64,000 bases of DNA from Liolophura sinensis (GCF_032854445.1 NC_088300.1:50833682-50897681); one strand, 5' to 3'; numbered from the stretch's first letter, positions 22,568 to 36,283 are shown. A program made the numbers and translations. Notes: a model not told the origin generated them from the letters alone.

Positions 22568-22826
22568 ATTTATTTACATATTTGATTGGTGTTTTACGCC
22601 GCTCTCAAGAATATTTCAGTTGTTCGACGGCGACAAACATTATGGTGTCAGGAAACCAGGCAGAGGCCAGGGGAATCCCACAATCACCCGCATGTTGTTG
22701 GCAAATTTTCGCACGTGCGGCCAAGGAGGAAGCAACCATGAGCTGGACTTGAACTCACAACGACCACATTGGTAAAAGGGTACTACGTCTTTTCGCCGCG
22801 TTGGCGTGGTAACCACTTCGGCCAAC
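22568..22826 (-). mobile_element. tRNA-derived SINE, copy A2
   Basis: Same insertion as 13941-14204, at the orthologous place in the spacer. Confidence 0.8.
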
Positions 22827-23416
22827 TGTGCATCTCCAGACTCTCAGAGTCTTTCTATGGTATATTATACCGTATTCTGCCCATAAACTATAAATAAATA
22901 ATACAACTACTAAGAACATCATATTCTTGGTTAGTTGTATATGTTAAACATATATGATAAGAAAAACCAAATCTGTAATGTGTCAACTCAAAACATATTC
23001 TTGGGTTTACTTTGAAAGCTTACCTTGCTTAATACTTACTGGCGCAGCAACCATCCGTAACTACGAACATTCTATTTTTGGTTAATTTCATATATTAAAC
23101 ATAAATGATAAACACAGAATGTTCAATATATGTGCTTACTAAAAACAAATATCTTGGTTCTCACTCTTTGACAGGATATCCTATCTAATACATTTACTGA
23201 CAAAGCAACAATCACGTGACACGTCTTGTTAGTTGATGCCTCAAGACCAATTCTTCAGTGAAAGTGATATCAAACATTACAACAGTATTCAGCAACAAAG
23301 TTCAGACCCCTTCCGTGTTCACAAAATTAGGTTGGGGTGAGCTGTTCCAAGAGCTCATATTTTTTTTATCTTCAGTCCGCTGTCTGTGGCTCTGGATAGC
23401 ATACAGATAGTCTGAC
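22827..23416. other. 3' flank of gene 3
   Basis: No gene is seen; longer than the gene 2 flank by a stretch (about 23105-23250) that gene 2 has lost. Confidence 0.5.
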
Positions 23417-26400
23417 TTACTTTGTCACAAAGTTAAAGGTAGCGTCGAAGATCTTCCCGGTCGTCTTCTCGTGAGCTTTCACCTTGAGCTCTGTGCCACC
23501 AACTATAAACTTCACTCCGACTTTACGCTTCTTCTCTCCAGTCAAATCCGGCATGTCTACTGTGAAACTACCTAATTTAAAACATGAAGGGTCAGTTGCA
23601 TATTTGGGTTTCGTCGCCGTGGATTTGTACACTGCCACCCTCATTTTTGTTTGTCCAGAGTAAGCCGGATAAAAGGTATGTTCGCTAGTTTCCATACCAT
23701 ATGGTACTTCTTCGTCAACAGAAACAAATCTGTCAAAAATATCCTTGCACTTCCTCTTACCTTCAATCATAATTAATTTGTCAGGATCATGTTCACCATC
23801 AACAAAAGTGGATAAGGTATCAGTTCCGTAAGTAAAGGCTGCAAGACGGATTCCAATGGCGCCCGGTCGATGGCCGAATATCACCGCCCCTTTCACCACA
23901 GACAGGACGGCGTCTAGAGGAGTGACCACATTCACTGACCGGAAGTTCTTCCGGAACTCCTCTTGGAGAAGTGGCGATTCAGAAAACCCACCCACCAGTA
24001 AGATGTGGGAAATTCCTCTACACTTGGGATCCGCCATTAGTGTTTCTACATGAGTGATAATTTTCTGAATTGTTGGTTTCATCAAAGACTGCATCACTTT
24101 ACCGCTCATTCTCATCTTGTCGCCTGTAAACCGAACATCTCTGGATAACCCAGACTCAGCCACTTGCTCCTCTAACGAACACTTGCTGTGAAAGCAGAAT
24201 ACTTCACGTAGGGACGCCGGCAACCGGAAGGTGAACTTCTGTTCATCATTACTAGATATCCTCCGTTTATTGATTTCAAATTCTTTATCAAGTTCCAGCC
24301 AATCCGATTTGTGGTTTTTGCCGAACTCCTTTATCACCTTTACGGTAAAAATCTTGAGTAACAGTTCGGTGAATTGGTCGTCTACCTGAGTGCCGCCCCA
24401 ACCTCCCCCGCTGGCTTTGTGTAGTTCTTTGAGGTCCCCAGTGAACATCACCTCGTGCACTGTCGTGTCCACAGTACCACCTGGGTAAAATGAAAAGTTA
24501 TCAACCAAGTTTAGGCCCACGAGTTACATTCTTTATGTAGATACACGTGTAGGGATGACAGATTGAAGAGAAGCCACACAGTTTCAAAATAATGAGCTTA
24601 GCTGAAATAAATGATGTCAGTAAAACCCCTGTGTCCAAAATTCTGGGAAATGATCTTGTATAGTTCCATCATACCTTTGCTGTTTATTGACGTTGCCCAC
24701 ACCTAGCTTTTGCCGTCAACAGTTCAACAGCCCACACTGTCTACAGTGTGATCATATAACCCCTATCCGATTAATCTCCATTTCTCTACCTATTAACTGT
24801 CCCAAATCAAAGGGTTTCTGTATATTTCAAACTTCAGTTCCGAGATAAGCAGTAACATTATATATGCGTCTATAAACATATTCAGTATATATAAAATCTA
24901 TTCAGTATATGCTCTATAAGGCACAAGCAAAAATAACTGATTTTCTGTCGATCCATATCTTGTAAATTGACTTCTTCGGCGTAGTATATAGCTTTCATCG
25001 CCATGGTTGTTCATTCTAATGAACAATAATTTAAACTTGTGAATGTCCAGGCGGGAGGCAATATGGAGAGTTCATGTACTAGATGAACAGTTACCACTTC
25101 ATCTGCATAAATACGTAATTGTCCTCAGTCCTCTGAAGCGCATGCAATCATTTCATCGTGCAGTACGATTTGAACAGCGACACGATTAAATACAATGACG
25201 TCAGATCTTATAGAATCGTTAAAACAAAAATGGTTTAGATTTAATTCCACGACTAGAATCCCTACGCACATGGCATACGAATGATAATGCGTTTACGTTC
25301 AGATTTAGTCAGGTACCTCCAGCGTCCACAACAATGTAGCGAGATCCATTCCGCGAGATGTCGTCTGCGTCACAGAATTCGTCATCGGATCGACTGTTCG
25401 CTAATAAGGACTGACAGAAAATGGAGGCCGCTTCCGGTTCCAGTGCAATAGCCAGTTGATCTCCAAGTATGCCAGACTGGTTAAAGAAACAAAACATGTA
25501 AATATATGCTATCATTTGTTGTTTAAATGATATCGAAAAGGGTTTCTTCATTGTGAACATAATTATGAATATGGCAAAAGAATACAATGACTTTTCTTTA
25601 CACCTGAGTAAATATCAAGGCTGAGTGTTAAAACATAACCCAATTGAACACCAGCACTTTGTGTGTAATAGATTATTAACAGTTAATCGGATTATATGAT
25701 AGAAAATCATAAACATCAAAGAAACCATTACATGAAAATTTCATCTGGAATTTGTACCTGTAGAGCGGCTTTCCTCATGAACTGCTTGGCGTCCTCGTCC
25801 CATATAGCAGGTACCGTCAGCACGTATTGGATCTCCGAGTCAGCCACTTGTTGCTGAAGGCTTCGTCTGAAATGTTCCTTAAGGTACAGTATTGACATGG
25901 CAAATACACTGAGGGCATTCAACCGTTGTCCGGACACCGACTCCAGCTACATAGTCTCACTTATCTGAGTTACAAAGAAAAACCAGATAGACTAATGCAG
26001 ATGTATTATGACAAAAATCAATCAATAAAGTGGTATTTTTGTACGAAAGAAATGGTAATTGTAGGAATGGTACGGTACTATCTTATTCGTTAAGCTTATT
26101 TACTAGTAAATATTTTGAATACGGTGTAAAACACCAGTGAAATAAATAAATATTTGCTAGTAAAACAGAGATATAACTGTTAAATTTGCAAGTTAATTTT
26201 TCACAAAAGACATGCAATAATCTCCGTGTAGACAGGGCAGAAAGTAAAACAGGGGACACAACTTTTGTAACTGAGCCTTCGCATTTCCATATACAGGTGA
26301 CATGTGTACATGTCATGCTCTTGTATTTGTTGCTTTTTTTCTCCATTAACATTCGTCTATGCCAGTCCTATTAACAATAACAGAGCACACCGCACATTTT

Positions 26401-26942
26401 CTGTTCATAATCGGAATGTTATCTTCAGTACTTATATCCATTATACAAACAGTGCATGTTGAGCGATGGTATATCAGGAATTGTACCATGGGGTATTTCA
26501 AGATCCATGGGTATATATCCCCACTTTTGCAAACGAAAATTTCCATCGTCATCTTGAATTATCGACGTGTATTGTAGTGGTAATAAATAAAGATTTTACA
26601 TGCCAGGTGGTTTTCGTTTTTGTGTCTCACCTCAGATTTGTAGAGGCTCATCTTAAATCGACGGAATAACAACCAGTTTTTTTCCTCCTTGTTTTTGGCG
26701 ACTTGCGAGTACTTTGTCTCCGCTTCATATCCGAAACTGTGAAAATGTCCATACGGGTCAAACAGTACAGATGTCGGGGTTTTGTACGAGGTCTGAAGGT
26801 GGTTGTCCCCATCTGACCAAACCTTGTTGGTTGTAATCTTGAGTTTATCAGCCAGAAACTCGTGTTGGAAGGAGAAGGCGTAGCCAGAATACGTTGTACC
26901 GATATCAATGGCGACCACGAGAAGGGGTTTGGACTGGGCCAT
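23417..26942 (-). pseudogene. HSPA12-like gene 3, one nonsense codon
   Basis: Exons at 26631-26942, 25758-25964, 25317-25476 and 23417-24480, all of normal length and with GT-AG borders. In exon 2 the sixth codon, GAG in the other genes, is TAG (25947-25949, about residue 110), so a full product would stop in ATPase subdomain I. Everything else is open and all four nucleotide-binding motifs are intact, so the lesion is young; it could be an allelic variant or a sequencing error. The acceptor of the 5' exon junction has lost its AG (see findings). Confidence 0.82.
26107..26153 (+). mobile_element. SINE tail in intron 1 of gene 3
   Basis: AATACGGTGTAAAACACC and AAATAAATAAATA words, equivalent to 8941-8990. 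Confidence 0.6.
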
Positions 26943-27669
26943 GGTTACCCGGTTTACTGCCAGGTCAAGGCTATGTGAAATGAGGAGAGAGGGACTGTTC
27001 AAACCTAAATTTCAGATTTATCTCTAAGCCGAGCTTCAATTTTAATTTGTAATTAGCCACAAAGCGATAGTGTAATAATGCATTTAACATGTACTATATC
27101 TGCTGCTGTTATAATTGGCATGGGACAACAATATTGGCTTCTGAGGTTTGCTAAACATTTAACTACAGGTGTGAGGTAATACACGCTTGAACAGCCGATC
27201 CCAGGACAATAAGTCGATGTTAACTGACACTGATTATAATATATGATTCAACAAGTATATGTAAGCTATTCATTAATGCGATTTATCTGTCTATCAGATA
27301 AGAGTAGTGAAATAAACATGTGAATATTTGCAAATCTGATTAAACTGGGCCAGGACCTAAGAATATCTTGATGATACAGCAAAGGCTAGCCGAGCGTTTA
27401 GGGGAAACCATATTGTGTCCCCGACAGACAATAAACGCCCATTCGAACAAGCGATCCGGCGGGTAATAACATGTTGTCCCTGAACTGACCCATTCCAGAC
27501 CGCTGGGTTCTATATAGGCGGACATAAACCTTGTATACTGGGTACAGAGAAAAGAGTTAGAAACTGAATGTTTGTACTCGACAATCAACTTTTCTCCCAG
27601 AAGACTTACAACACTGACACGGTTCTGTGAAGTGGAATTAGTCCGATATCTGTAATGTCGACAACTCAC

Positions 27670-27857
27670 CTCAAATTGGTCGCCGGCAAGCTAAAGATGG
27701 CTGTTTGTGCAGGGTGATTTCTGGCTAAATGCGCAGGTTGGAGAGACAGATGACGTGGCACACCTATAACGAAAGTGAAAGTACAACTGCACATCACTGC
27801 CTTCGCCCGGCTTCGCTCTGGGATTTTCCTGGAGGACTTTCAGCACCGATATAAATA
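27670..27857 (-). promoter_or_regulatory. Gene 3 promoter and 5' exon
   Basis: TATTTATA at 27857-27850, donor GAG|GTGAGT at 27670. GGGATTTTCC is at 27820-27829, GAAAGTGAAAG at 27771-27781 and TGACGTGG at 27751-27758. Spacing equals gene 1. Confidence 0.55.
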
Positions 27858-29409
27858 GAAATACAGTTAGCGTCGTACCGTATAAAGCTCTACATGCAAT
27901 GTCGCCGTAATCAATCCCTATTATAAATGTCAATTGCTATTATATGTGTGATATAGACAATTATGAATCAGTGAAATCACCGAGTTCATGATCCAAATAT
28001 TGTAAACACTTCCCCTAACTAAAATGTGCAAATATACATTGTTATGGTCATGCATGGGTTCATTGTTTATTCATTATTTTTGATCAAGATAGGTATGATA
28101 CACAACTGACACTAAATCCTCTTAATGATCATAGTGAGTGTATTAGGTGATTCCTGGAATTCGCATTAGGCATTTTTAACAGCCAGTTATCAGATGATCT
28201 GCAGCACTTGGTGAATTTGTGTATTACCCTCACCGAAAGCAGATGCTCTGAGATGGCCGAGTGATCAGAGAGTCGGCTTGTGACGCGGTGGGTGTCATCA
28301 ACGCTGAGTTTTATCAAGTATCTTGGTACTGCCTCATTTAGGAGGCATGTCTCTTTAAAATGCCCAAATGCTTATAGTATTATAATCTGACTTCATGCGG
28401 TGTCTGGGAAGTTTTATTAAAAGCAACACGTTCACAACCAATCACGACTATGTATACATATAAACACATACATGCCTGTTTTACTATGTAATCTATGTCT
28501 ACATAACACGTTTTCTTCCATTGTCAAGAGTCCTGTAGTCCTTTGTGCATGACGTGAGAACAGCATTTACACATGCTGTTTGTAGAGAAAGGAATTATGT
28601 GTGTATACTAGAAGAGTTATATAATCCCGTCAATGAAAGATCCTTTCACGAGGAATTAATCTGACATTAATTCCCACCACTCTCATTAAGCTGTAATCGC
28701 TCGTTCCGTCTCCATTTTATCACGTCTTACACGTCGTTTATAATGTAGATATGTGTATCGCCTTCATTCAACAGGCGGAAAGGACCGATCCACCCAAGAA
28801 TAGCTGATTACGCAATGAAATAGTAGTTTCCCTATAACGATGGACAGCAAAGAAGAAACAACATGCATAGATTGTTCACATACACAACGTTTGATGGCAA
28901 GTAAAATCTGACAACAGAAGCACATTTCACTCTCTCGACACGAGTGGGGGCGAAAACGGCATAATCATCTGCATAGCTTGGTATCACACTAAACCGTGAT
29001 GTCAAAATAATTTATTTCAAATATAATTGATCTTTTAGTGATTTCTGTACATTCAGTACACCTCACAGCTGCGTCTGAAATTTTCTGTGTGTATAAGCCC
29101 TTTGCAAACTTGAGCGGGTGTGTGACTAGAATATGATGACGGCTTGTTAAGTTCTGTTGGAGATAGACATCCGCTTAGCTATCATATAAAAGTAGTTAAA
29201 GGAGTGGCATAAAAGCAGGAGCAATAGAGGTAGTCTCTGGGTTGATTTAAGCTGTTACCGGGCCTCGTCCCTGAATTACTGGTTATTTACTCCGTGGGCG
29301 CCGGTAAACATGACCGCCGGTATAAGTGAAAACGAATCCAGTTCACATCTAAAGTGAGAGATGTAAAGGAAAGTTACATAAAAGTACGTTTAAGTTCTAC
29401 CATGGATAT
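27858..29409. other. Type A spacer, first part (A3)
   Basis: Upstream flank of gene 3; sister of 10749-12324. No gene seen. A TTCCTGGAA word (STAT-like) is at about 28153. Confidence 0.55.
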
Positions 29410-29600
29410 TTCATAAGCAGTTGGCTGTAAATAGGTGAGGTACCATGACTGGTATTTGTTGAGTATGGCTAGTGATTGTCATGTATTCTGTTACTTAACT
29501 GTCAATATATGAGATATCCTGTGTGGTGTTTGTTTAGTATGGTTGGTAATATGTCATGTATCGTGTCAGTTGACTGACTTGGTGAAGTATCCTCTCCACT
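29410..29600. repeat. 75-bp minisatellite, A3
   Basis: Short array matching 12325-12512 nearly base for base. Confidence 0.7.
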
Positions 29601-29635
29601 GACCTATACATAAACGGAGTAGTGATGACATTTCC

Positions 29636-29688
29636 TGACGTCACAACTGTCCAATATAATGTATTGGACAGTTGTAACTGTGACGTCA
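29636..29688. repeat. Left hairpin, copy A3
   Basis: Both arms carry TGACGTCA and CCAAT; same loop TAATG as copy A1. Confidence 0.78.
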
Positions 29689-29736
29689 CACGTACGGACT
29701 ACTTTTTGTTTGTCAACAAGCAGACGATACAACACG

Positions 29737-30312
29737 ATGTTCGTCCGTGCTCGTCCAGAAAAATCTGTGTCTGCGGACAGTCCGTTCTACCTCACACCAT
29801 TTCCCGAATGTCGCCTCAAACCTGATGCAGCTGTGTGGTATTACTCGACTCCAATGGTAGAGTATCGTTTGGGAGAGCTAATGAAGAGGGCAGCCGAGGC
29901 TGCTGGACTGAAAGGCCAGAAAACTAATCACTCGGTCGAAAAAACAATCGTCCAAACCCTTGTAAAATCTGGCGTCGCTCCACATAAAATTATGCAGGTC
30001 ACCGGGCACAAATCCCTTGCCAGCATCCAGGAGTATGATTCTAAATTAGATCACGTAGAGCAGGAGCAAATGTCGAGTTTACTTCAGGGCAATCGTGCCT
30101 TCAGTCAACCATCTCTCGCGCTTACACTCCCTGGCCGGTCAGTTCAAGTGCACACAAACGAAGTTTTCACGACTCCGATGCCATCAACTTCCGCACAGAA
30201 TCCCACGGATAATCAGCTAACTTTGTCAGCAAACTCTACTTCTCTTTCGTCCTCATCCTGTAAAGATTACACAAGTCTGTTTGGTGGAGTAGTTTTCAAT
30301 AACTGCGCTTAA
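29737..30312 (+). CDS. Tyrosine recombinase C-terminal fragment, copy A3
   Basis: 191 residues, differing from 12651-13226 at only a few positions (for example PMVEYR for PMGEYR and SGVAPH for SGVPPH). It has the same HSVEK change at the HxxR box and retains GHKS and QEYDSK. The frame is open end to end. The same caveats about activity apply. Confidence 0.65.
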   Translation: MFVRARPEKSVSADSPFYLTPFPECRLKPDAAVWYYSTPMVEYRLGELMKRAAEAAGLKGQKTNHSVEKTIVQTLVKSGVAPHKIMQVTGHKSLASIQEYDSKLDHVEQEQMSSLLQGNRAFSQPSLALTLPGRSVQVHTNEVFTTPMPSTSAQNPTDNQLTLSANSTSLSSSSCKDYTSLFGGVVFNNCA

Positions 30313-30561
30313 TTTTCACTGAAATGTCTGCATTCCTTTTCTTTACAGTTCTATTGGTAAAATACCACTTCGGCCACGTGCGCTTGACCCAGTTTTCCGT
30401 CAGCCAATAAAACTGCTCCATTCAGTATTCCATATTCATCCGCAACCAGCTATCGTCTATTGTTACGCGATATTAAAATAATTAGCACGGTTTTACCCAA
30501 TTTGTTCAGCGTTCGAGTTTATTTACTTACGTTTTTGACAAGTGGGTGTATAATAAATAGG

Positions 30562-30653
30562 TTATTGGATTGTATGGTCCTGTTTGGACTCGCAAGCTCG
30601 TCCCTTTCCTGGGCGCCTAGGACTCGTCCATACAAGACCATACAATCCAATAA
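30562..30653. repeat. Right hairpin, copy A3
   Basis: As 13475-13566, one arm base changed (CTGTTTGG for CTGTATGG). Confidence 0.8.
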
Positions 30654-31027
30654 GCTATAAATATCAGCCGAAAAGCAAAGCTATGATTTATCGTCTATTT
30701 CACCTCAAGGTAAAAGTAATGCATGTACAATAGCATAAAGATATGAACCCTTTCCATATGCATACTAAGCAATTTAGTACCTAAGAATTTAAGGCAACAT
30801 TTTTATGTCTCGTTAATTTAATCAAAGGCATAACTGGATATACATAATACATATGGCATAAAATGTTGGCGCCGAAGATCTGATAACACTATTTGCAGCA
30901 CTATCCCATCCCAAAACATCGCTGCAATTTCTATGACTGCTTTTTGCGACTCCAAACGCAAATTTCCTAGAGCACCCTTGACGCAATTCTCGTTTAAGTG
31001 TTATTTTCTAGAAGTTTTCCGGATAAG
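30654..31027. other. Spacer, no gene seen
   Basis: Equivalent of 13567-13940. Confidence 0.5.
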
Positions 31028-31286
31028 GTTTATTTACATATTTGATTGGTGTTTTACGCCGCTCTCAAGAATATTTCAGGTGTTCGACGGCGACAAACAT
31101 TATGGTGTCAGGAAATCGGGCAGAGCCCACGGGAATCCCACAATCACCCGCATGTTGTTTGGAAATTTTCGCACGTGCGGCCAAGGAGGAAGCAACCATG
31201 AGCTGGACTTGAACTCACAGCGACCACATTGGTAAAAGGGTACTACGTCTTTTCGCCGCGTTGGCGTGGCAACCACTTCGGCCAAC
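31028..31286 (-). mobile_element. tRNA-derived SINE, copy A3
   Basis: Orthologous insertion to 13941-14204. Confidence 0.8.
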
Positions 31287-31880
31287 TGTGCATCTCCAGA
31301 CTCTCAGAGCCTTTCTATGGTATATTATACCGTATTCTGTTCATAAACTATAAATAAATAATACAACTACTAAGAACATCATATTCTTGGTTAGTTGTAT
31401 ATGTTAAACATATATGATTTTATGTTAAACACCAAATCTGTAATGTGTCAACTCAAAACATATTCTTGGGTTTACTTTGTAAGCTTACCTTGTCTAATAC
31501 TTACTGGCGTAGCAACCATCCGTAACTACGAACATTCTATTTTTGGTTAATTTCATAATTTAAACATAAATGATAAACACAGAATGTGCAATACATGTGC
31601 CTACTAAAAACAAATATCTTGGGTCTTAATATCTGACAGGATATCCCATCTAATACATTTACTGACACAGCAACAATCACGTGACACGTCTTGTTAGTTG
31701 ATGCCTCAAGACCAATTCTTCAGTGAAAGTGATATCAAAGATTACAACAGTATTCGCAACAAAGTTCAGACCCCTTCCGCGTTCAGAATATTACGTTGGG
31801 GTAAGCTGTTCCAAGAGCTTATATTTTTTTTATCTTCAGTCCGCTGTCTGTGGCTCTGGATAGTATACAGATAGTCTGAC
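31287..31880. other. 3' flank of gene 4
   Basis: No gene seen; AT-rich with TTAACAT-type words shared with every gene 3' flank. Confidence 0.5.
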
Positions 31881-34800
31881 TTACTTTGTCACAAAGTTAA
31901 AGGTAGCGTCGAAAATCTTCCCGGTCGTCTTCTCGTGAGCTTTCACCTTGAGCTCTGTGCCACCAACTATAAACTTCATTCCGACTTTACGCTTCTTCTC
32001 TCCCGTCAAATCCGGCAGGTCTACTCTGAAACTACCTAACTTAAAACATGAAGGGTCAGTTGTATATTTGGGTTTGGTCACCGTGAATTTGTACACTGCC
32101 ACCCTCATTTTTGTTTGTCCAGAGTAAGTCGGAGAAAAGGTATGTTCGCTAGTTTCCATACCATATGGCACTTCTTCATCAACAGAAACAAATCTGTAAA
32201 AAATATCCTTGCACTTCCTCTCACCTTCAATCATAATTAACTTGTCAGGATCATGTTCCCCATCAACAAAAGTGGATAAGCTACGAATTCCGTAAGTAAA
32301 GGCTGCAAGACGGATTCCAATGGCACCGGCCCGATGGCCGAATATCACCGCCCCTTTCACCACAGACAGGACGGCGTCCAGTGGAGTGACCACATTCACA
32401 GACCGGAAGTTCTTCCGGAACTCCTCTTGGAGAAGTGGCGATTCAGAAAACCCACCCACCAGTAAGATGTGGGAAATTCCTCTACACCTGGAATCCGCCA
32501 TTAGTGTTTCTACATGAGTGCTAATTTTCTGAATGGTTGGTTTCATCAACGACTGCATTACTTTACCGCTGATTCTCATCTTATCGCCTGTTAACCGAAC
32601 ATCTCTGGATAACCCAGACTCAGCCACTTGGTCCTCTAGCGAGCACTTGCTCTGAAAGCTGAACGTTTCATGTAGAGAAGCCGGCAACCGGAAGGTGAAT
32701 TTCTGTTCATCATTACTAGATATCCTCCGTTTATTGATTTCAAATTCTTTCTCAAGTTCCAGCCAATCCGATTTGTGGTGTTTGCCGAACTCCTTCATCA
32801 CCTTTACGGTAAAAATTCTTGAGCAACAGTTCGGTGAACTGGTCGTCTACCTGAGTGCCGCCCCAACCTCCCCCGCTGGCTTTGTGTAGTTCTTTGAGAT
32901 CCCCGCTTAGCATCACCTCGTGCACTGTGGTGTCCACAGTACCACCTGGGTAAAATGAAACGTTATCAACCAAGTTTAGGCCCATGAGTTACATTCTTTA
33001 TTTAGATACACATGTAGGGATGACAGATTGAAGAGAAGCCACACAGTTTCAAAATAATGAGTGAGTAAAATAATAAATGATGTCAGTAAAAGCCCTGTGT
33101 CCAAAATTCTGGGAAATGATCCTGTATAGTTTATTATGCCAATATTGTTGATCAACCATGCCCACACCTAGTTTTTGCCATCAACAGTTCAACAGCCCAC
33201 ACTGTCTACAGTGTGATCATATAACCCCTATCCGATTAATCTCCATTTCTCTACCTATTTTCTGCTAATTAACTGCTCCAAATCAAAGGGTTTATGTATA
33301 TTTCAAACTTCAATTCCGAGATAAACAGTAACATTATATATGCGTCTATAAACCTACTCAGTATATATAAACTCTATTCAGTATATGCTCTATAAGGCAC
33401 AGGTGAATAGAACTGATTTTCTGACAATGATCAATATCTTGTAAATTGACTTCTTCAGCGAAGTATATAGCTTTTATCGCCATGGTTGTTCATTCTAATA
33501 AACAATAATTTAAACTTGGGAATATCCAGGCAGGAGGCAATATGGATAAACTCATGACCTTATGTATTAGATGAACAGTTACCACTTCATCTGCATAAAT
33601 ACGTAATTGTTCTCAGTCTTCTAAAGCGCGTGCAATCAAAGTGCAGTACGATTTGAACAACGACACGATTGGGTACAATGACGTCAGATCTTATAGAATC
33701 GTTAAAACAAAAATGGTTTAGATTTAATTCCACGACTAGAATCCCTACGCACATGGCATACGAATGATAATGCGTTTACATTAAGTTAAATACCTCCAGC
33801 GTCCACAACAATGTATCGAGATCCATTCCGCGAGATGTCGTCTGCGTCACAGAATTCGTCATCGGATCGACTGTTCGCTAATAAGGACTGACAGAAAATG
33901 GAGGCCGCTTCCGGTTCCAGTGCAATAGCCAGTTGATCTCCAAGTATGCCAGACTGGTTAAAGAAACAAAACATGTAAATATATGCTATCATTTGTTGTT
34001 TAAATGATATCGAAAAGGATGTATCATTGTGAACAAAAATATGAATATGGTAAAAGAATACACTGACTTTTCTTTACACCTGAGTAAATATCAAGGCTGA
34101 GTGTTAAAATAATAACCCAATTGAATACCAGCGTTTTGTGTGTAATAGATTATTAACAGTCAATCGGATTATATGATAGAAAATCATAAACATCAAAGAA
34201 ACCATTACATGAAAATTTTATCTCGAATTTGTACCTGTAGAGCGGCTTTCCTCATGAACTGCTTGGCATCCTCGTCCCAGATAGCAGGTACCGTCAGCAC
34301 GTATTGGATCTCCGAGTCAGCCACTTGCTGCCGAAGGCTTCGACTGAAATGCTCCTTAAGGTACAGTATTGACATGGCAAATACACTGAGGGCATTGAAC
34401 CGCTGTCCGGATACTGACTCCAGCTCCATAGTCTCACTTATCTGAGGTACAAACAAAAACCAGGTAGACTAAAGCAGGTGCATTATGAAAAAATCAATCA
34501 ATAAAGTGGTATTTTTGTACGAAAGAAAGGCAACATACCACTCATCAGTACTTGAAGCAATGGTACTGTACGACCTTATTCGTTCATCTTACTTCCTAGT
34601 AAATATTTTTGAGTACTGTCTAAAACACAGGTCAAATAAGTAAATACTAACTAGTAAAACAGAGCTATAAATGTTAAATTATCAAGTAAATGCTTGATAC
34701 AAAACATGCAATATACTCCGTGCACAAAGGGCAGAAAGTGTACCAGGGGACACAACTTTTGTAACTCATCCATACATGTGACATGTGTACATGGCATGCT

Positions 34801-35428
34801 CTTGTCTCTGTTGAATTTTTATCTTTAACATCTGTGTGTTCTGTGCCAGTCCTATTAACAATAACAGAGCACACCACACATTTTTCAGTTTATGATCCAA
34901 AGGTTACCTTCAGTACTTATATCCATTATACAAATAGTGCATGCTGAGGGATGGGATATCAGGACCGTGGGATATTTCAAGATCCATGGGTATATATCCC
35001 CACATTTGTAAGGGAAAATTTGCATCGTCATGTTGAATTATCGTCATATTTTATCGTGGCAATAAATAAAGATTTTAGAGCCCAGGTTGTCGTTTTCAGG
35101 TCTCTTTGTGTCTTACCTCAGATTTGTAGAGGTTCATCTTAAATCGACGGAATAACAACCAGTTTTTCTCCTCCTTGTTTTTGGCGAGTTGCGAGTAATT
35201 TGTCTCTGCTTCATATCCGAAACTGTGGAAATCTCCATACGGGTCTATCAGTACAGAGGTCGGGGTTTTGTACGAGGTCTGAAGGTGGTTGTCCCCATCT
35301 GACCAAACCTTGTTGGTTGTAATATTGAGTTTATCAGCCAGAAACTCGTGTTGGAAGGAGAAGGCGTAGCCGGAATATGTTGTACCGATATCAATGGCGA
35401 TCACCATAAGGGGTTTGGAATTGGCCAT
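31881..35428 (-). pseudogene. HSPA12-like gene 4, frameshifted
   Basis: Exons at 35117-35428 (start MANSKPLMVI), 34235-34441, 33794-33953 and 31881-32945. The last exon is 1065 nt and has the same extra T as gene 2 (about 32818-32820), so both descend from one frameshifted copy. Exon 2 is full length here, so the exon 2 loss in gene 2 came later. All other codons are open. A product would end shortly after phosphate-2 unless the shift is an assembly error. Confidence 0.87.
34599..34646 (+). mobile_element. SINE tail in intron 1 of gene 4
   Basis: Same diverged form as in gene 2 (GAGTACTG and CAAATAAGTAAATA). Confidence 0.55.
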
Positions 35429-36283
35429 GGTTACCTGTTTTACTGCCAGGTCAAGGCTATGTGAACTGAGGAGAGAGGACTGTTCAAACTTAAATTTCAG
35501 ATTTAACTAAGCCGAGTTTTCAATTTTGTAAATAACCCCAAAGCCATTGTGTAATAATGTATTAAACATGTACTAAATCTGCTACTGCTATAATTGGGAT
35601 GGAACAAGAGCCTTTGCTTCTGGGGTATGCTAAACCTTTGACTATAAAATCTGACAATACAGGTATGAGCTAATACATTTTTGAATAACCGATGATAGGA
35701 CAATAACTCGATATTAACTAAAACTGATTATAATATATAATTCAAAAAGTATATGTAAGCATAAGTGTGATTTTCTTTATTTGTCCATCAGATAAGAGTA
35801 CTGAAATAAACATGTGAAAATTTGCAAATGTGATTAAACTGGGCCAGTGCCTAAGAATATCTTCAAGATACAACAAAGTTAGCCGAGTGTATAGGAGAAA
35901 TCCACGTTAAGTGCCCCACAGACCCTACGACGTATGATGAGCTATACGTCGATTCGAACATGCGACCCGGTGGGTAATAACATGTAGTCTCTGAACAGAC
36001 CCATTCTAGATCGCTGGGTTCTATATAGGCGGACATAAACCGTGTATATTTGGTAAGTTTTGGCCTATATAGCACGTTAAATCTCCCTCGGTAAGCTTGC
36101 AGGCCTTGATCGGTACAACACTGAGCTATACTACATCACTACGCCTGCTCAAGGCTGACAGAGAAAAGCGTTAGAAACTGAATGTTTGTACTCGACAATC
36201 AACTTTTCTCCCAGAAGACTTACAACACTGGCACGGTTCTGTGAAGAGGAATTAATCCTATATCTGTAGTGTCGACAACTCAC

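Larger units (their letters stand above)
29642..30653 (+). mobile_element. 1-kb Crypton-derived element, copy A3
   Basis: Same structure and insertion point as copy A1. Confidence 0.6.

Noticed and set aside
27691-27933. Minus-strand 80-residue frame overlapping the promoter and 5' exon (also 46151-46393)
   Set aside because: Its ATG lies upstream of the TATA box and the frame is not open in gene 1 or gene 6.
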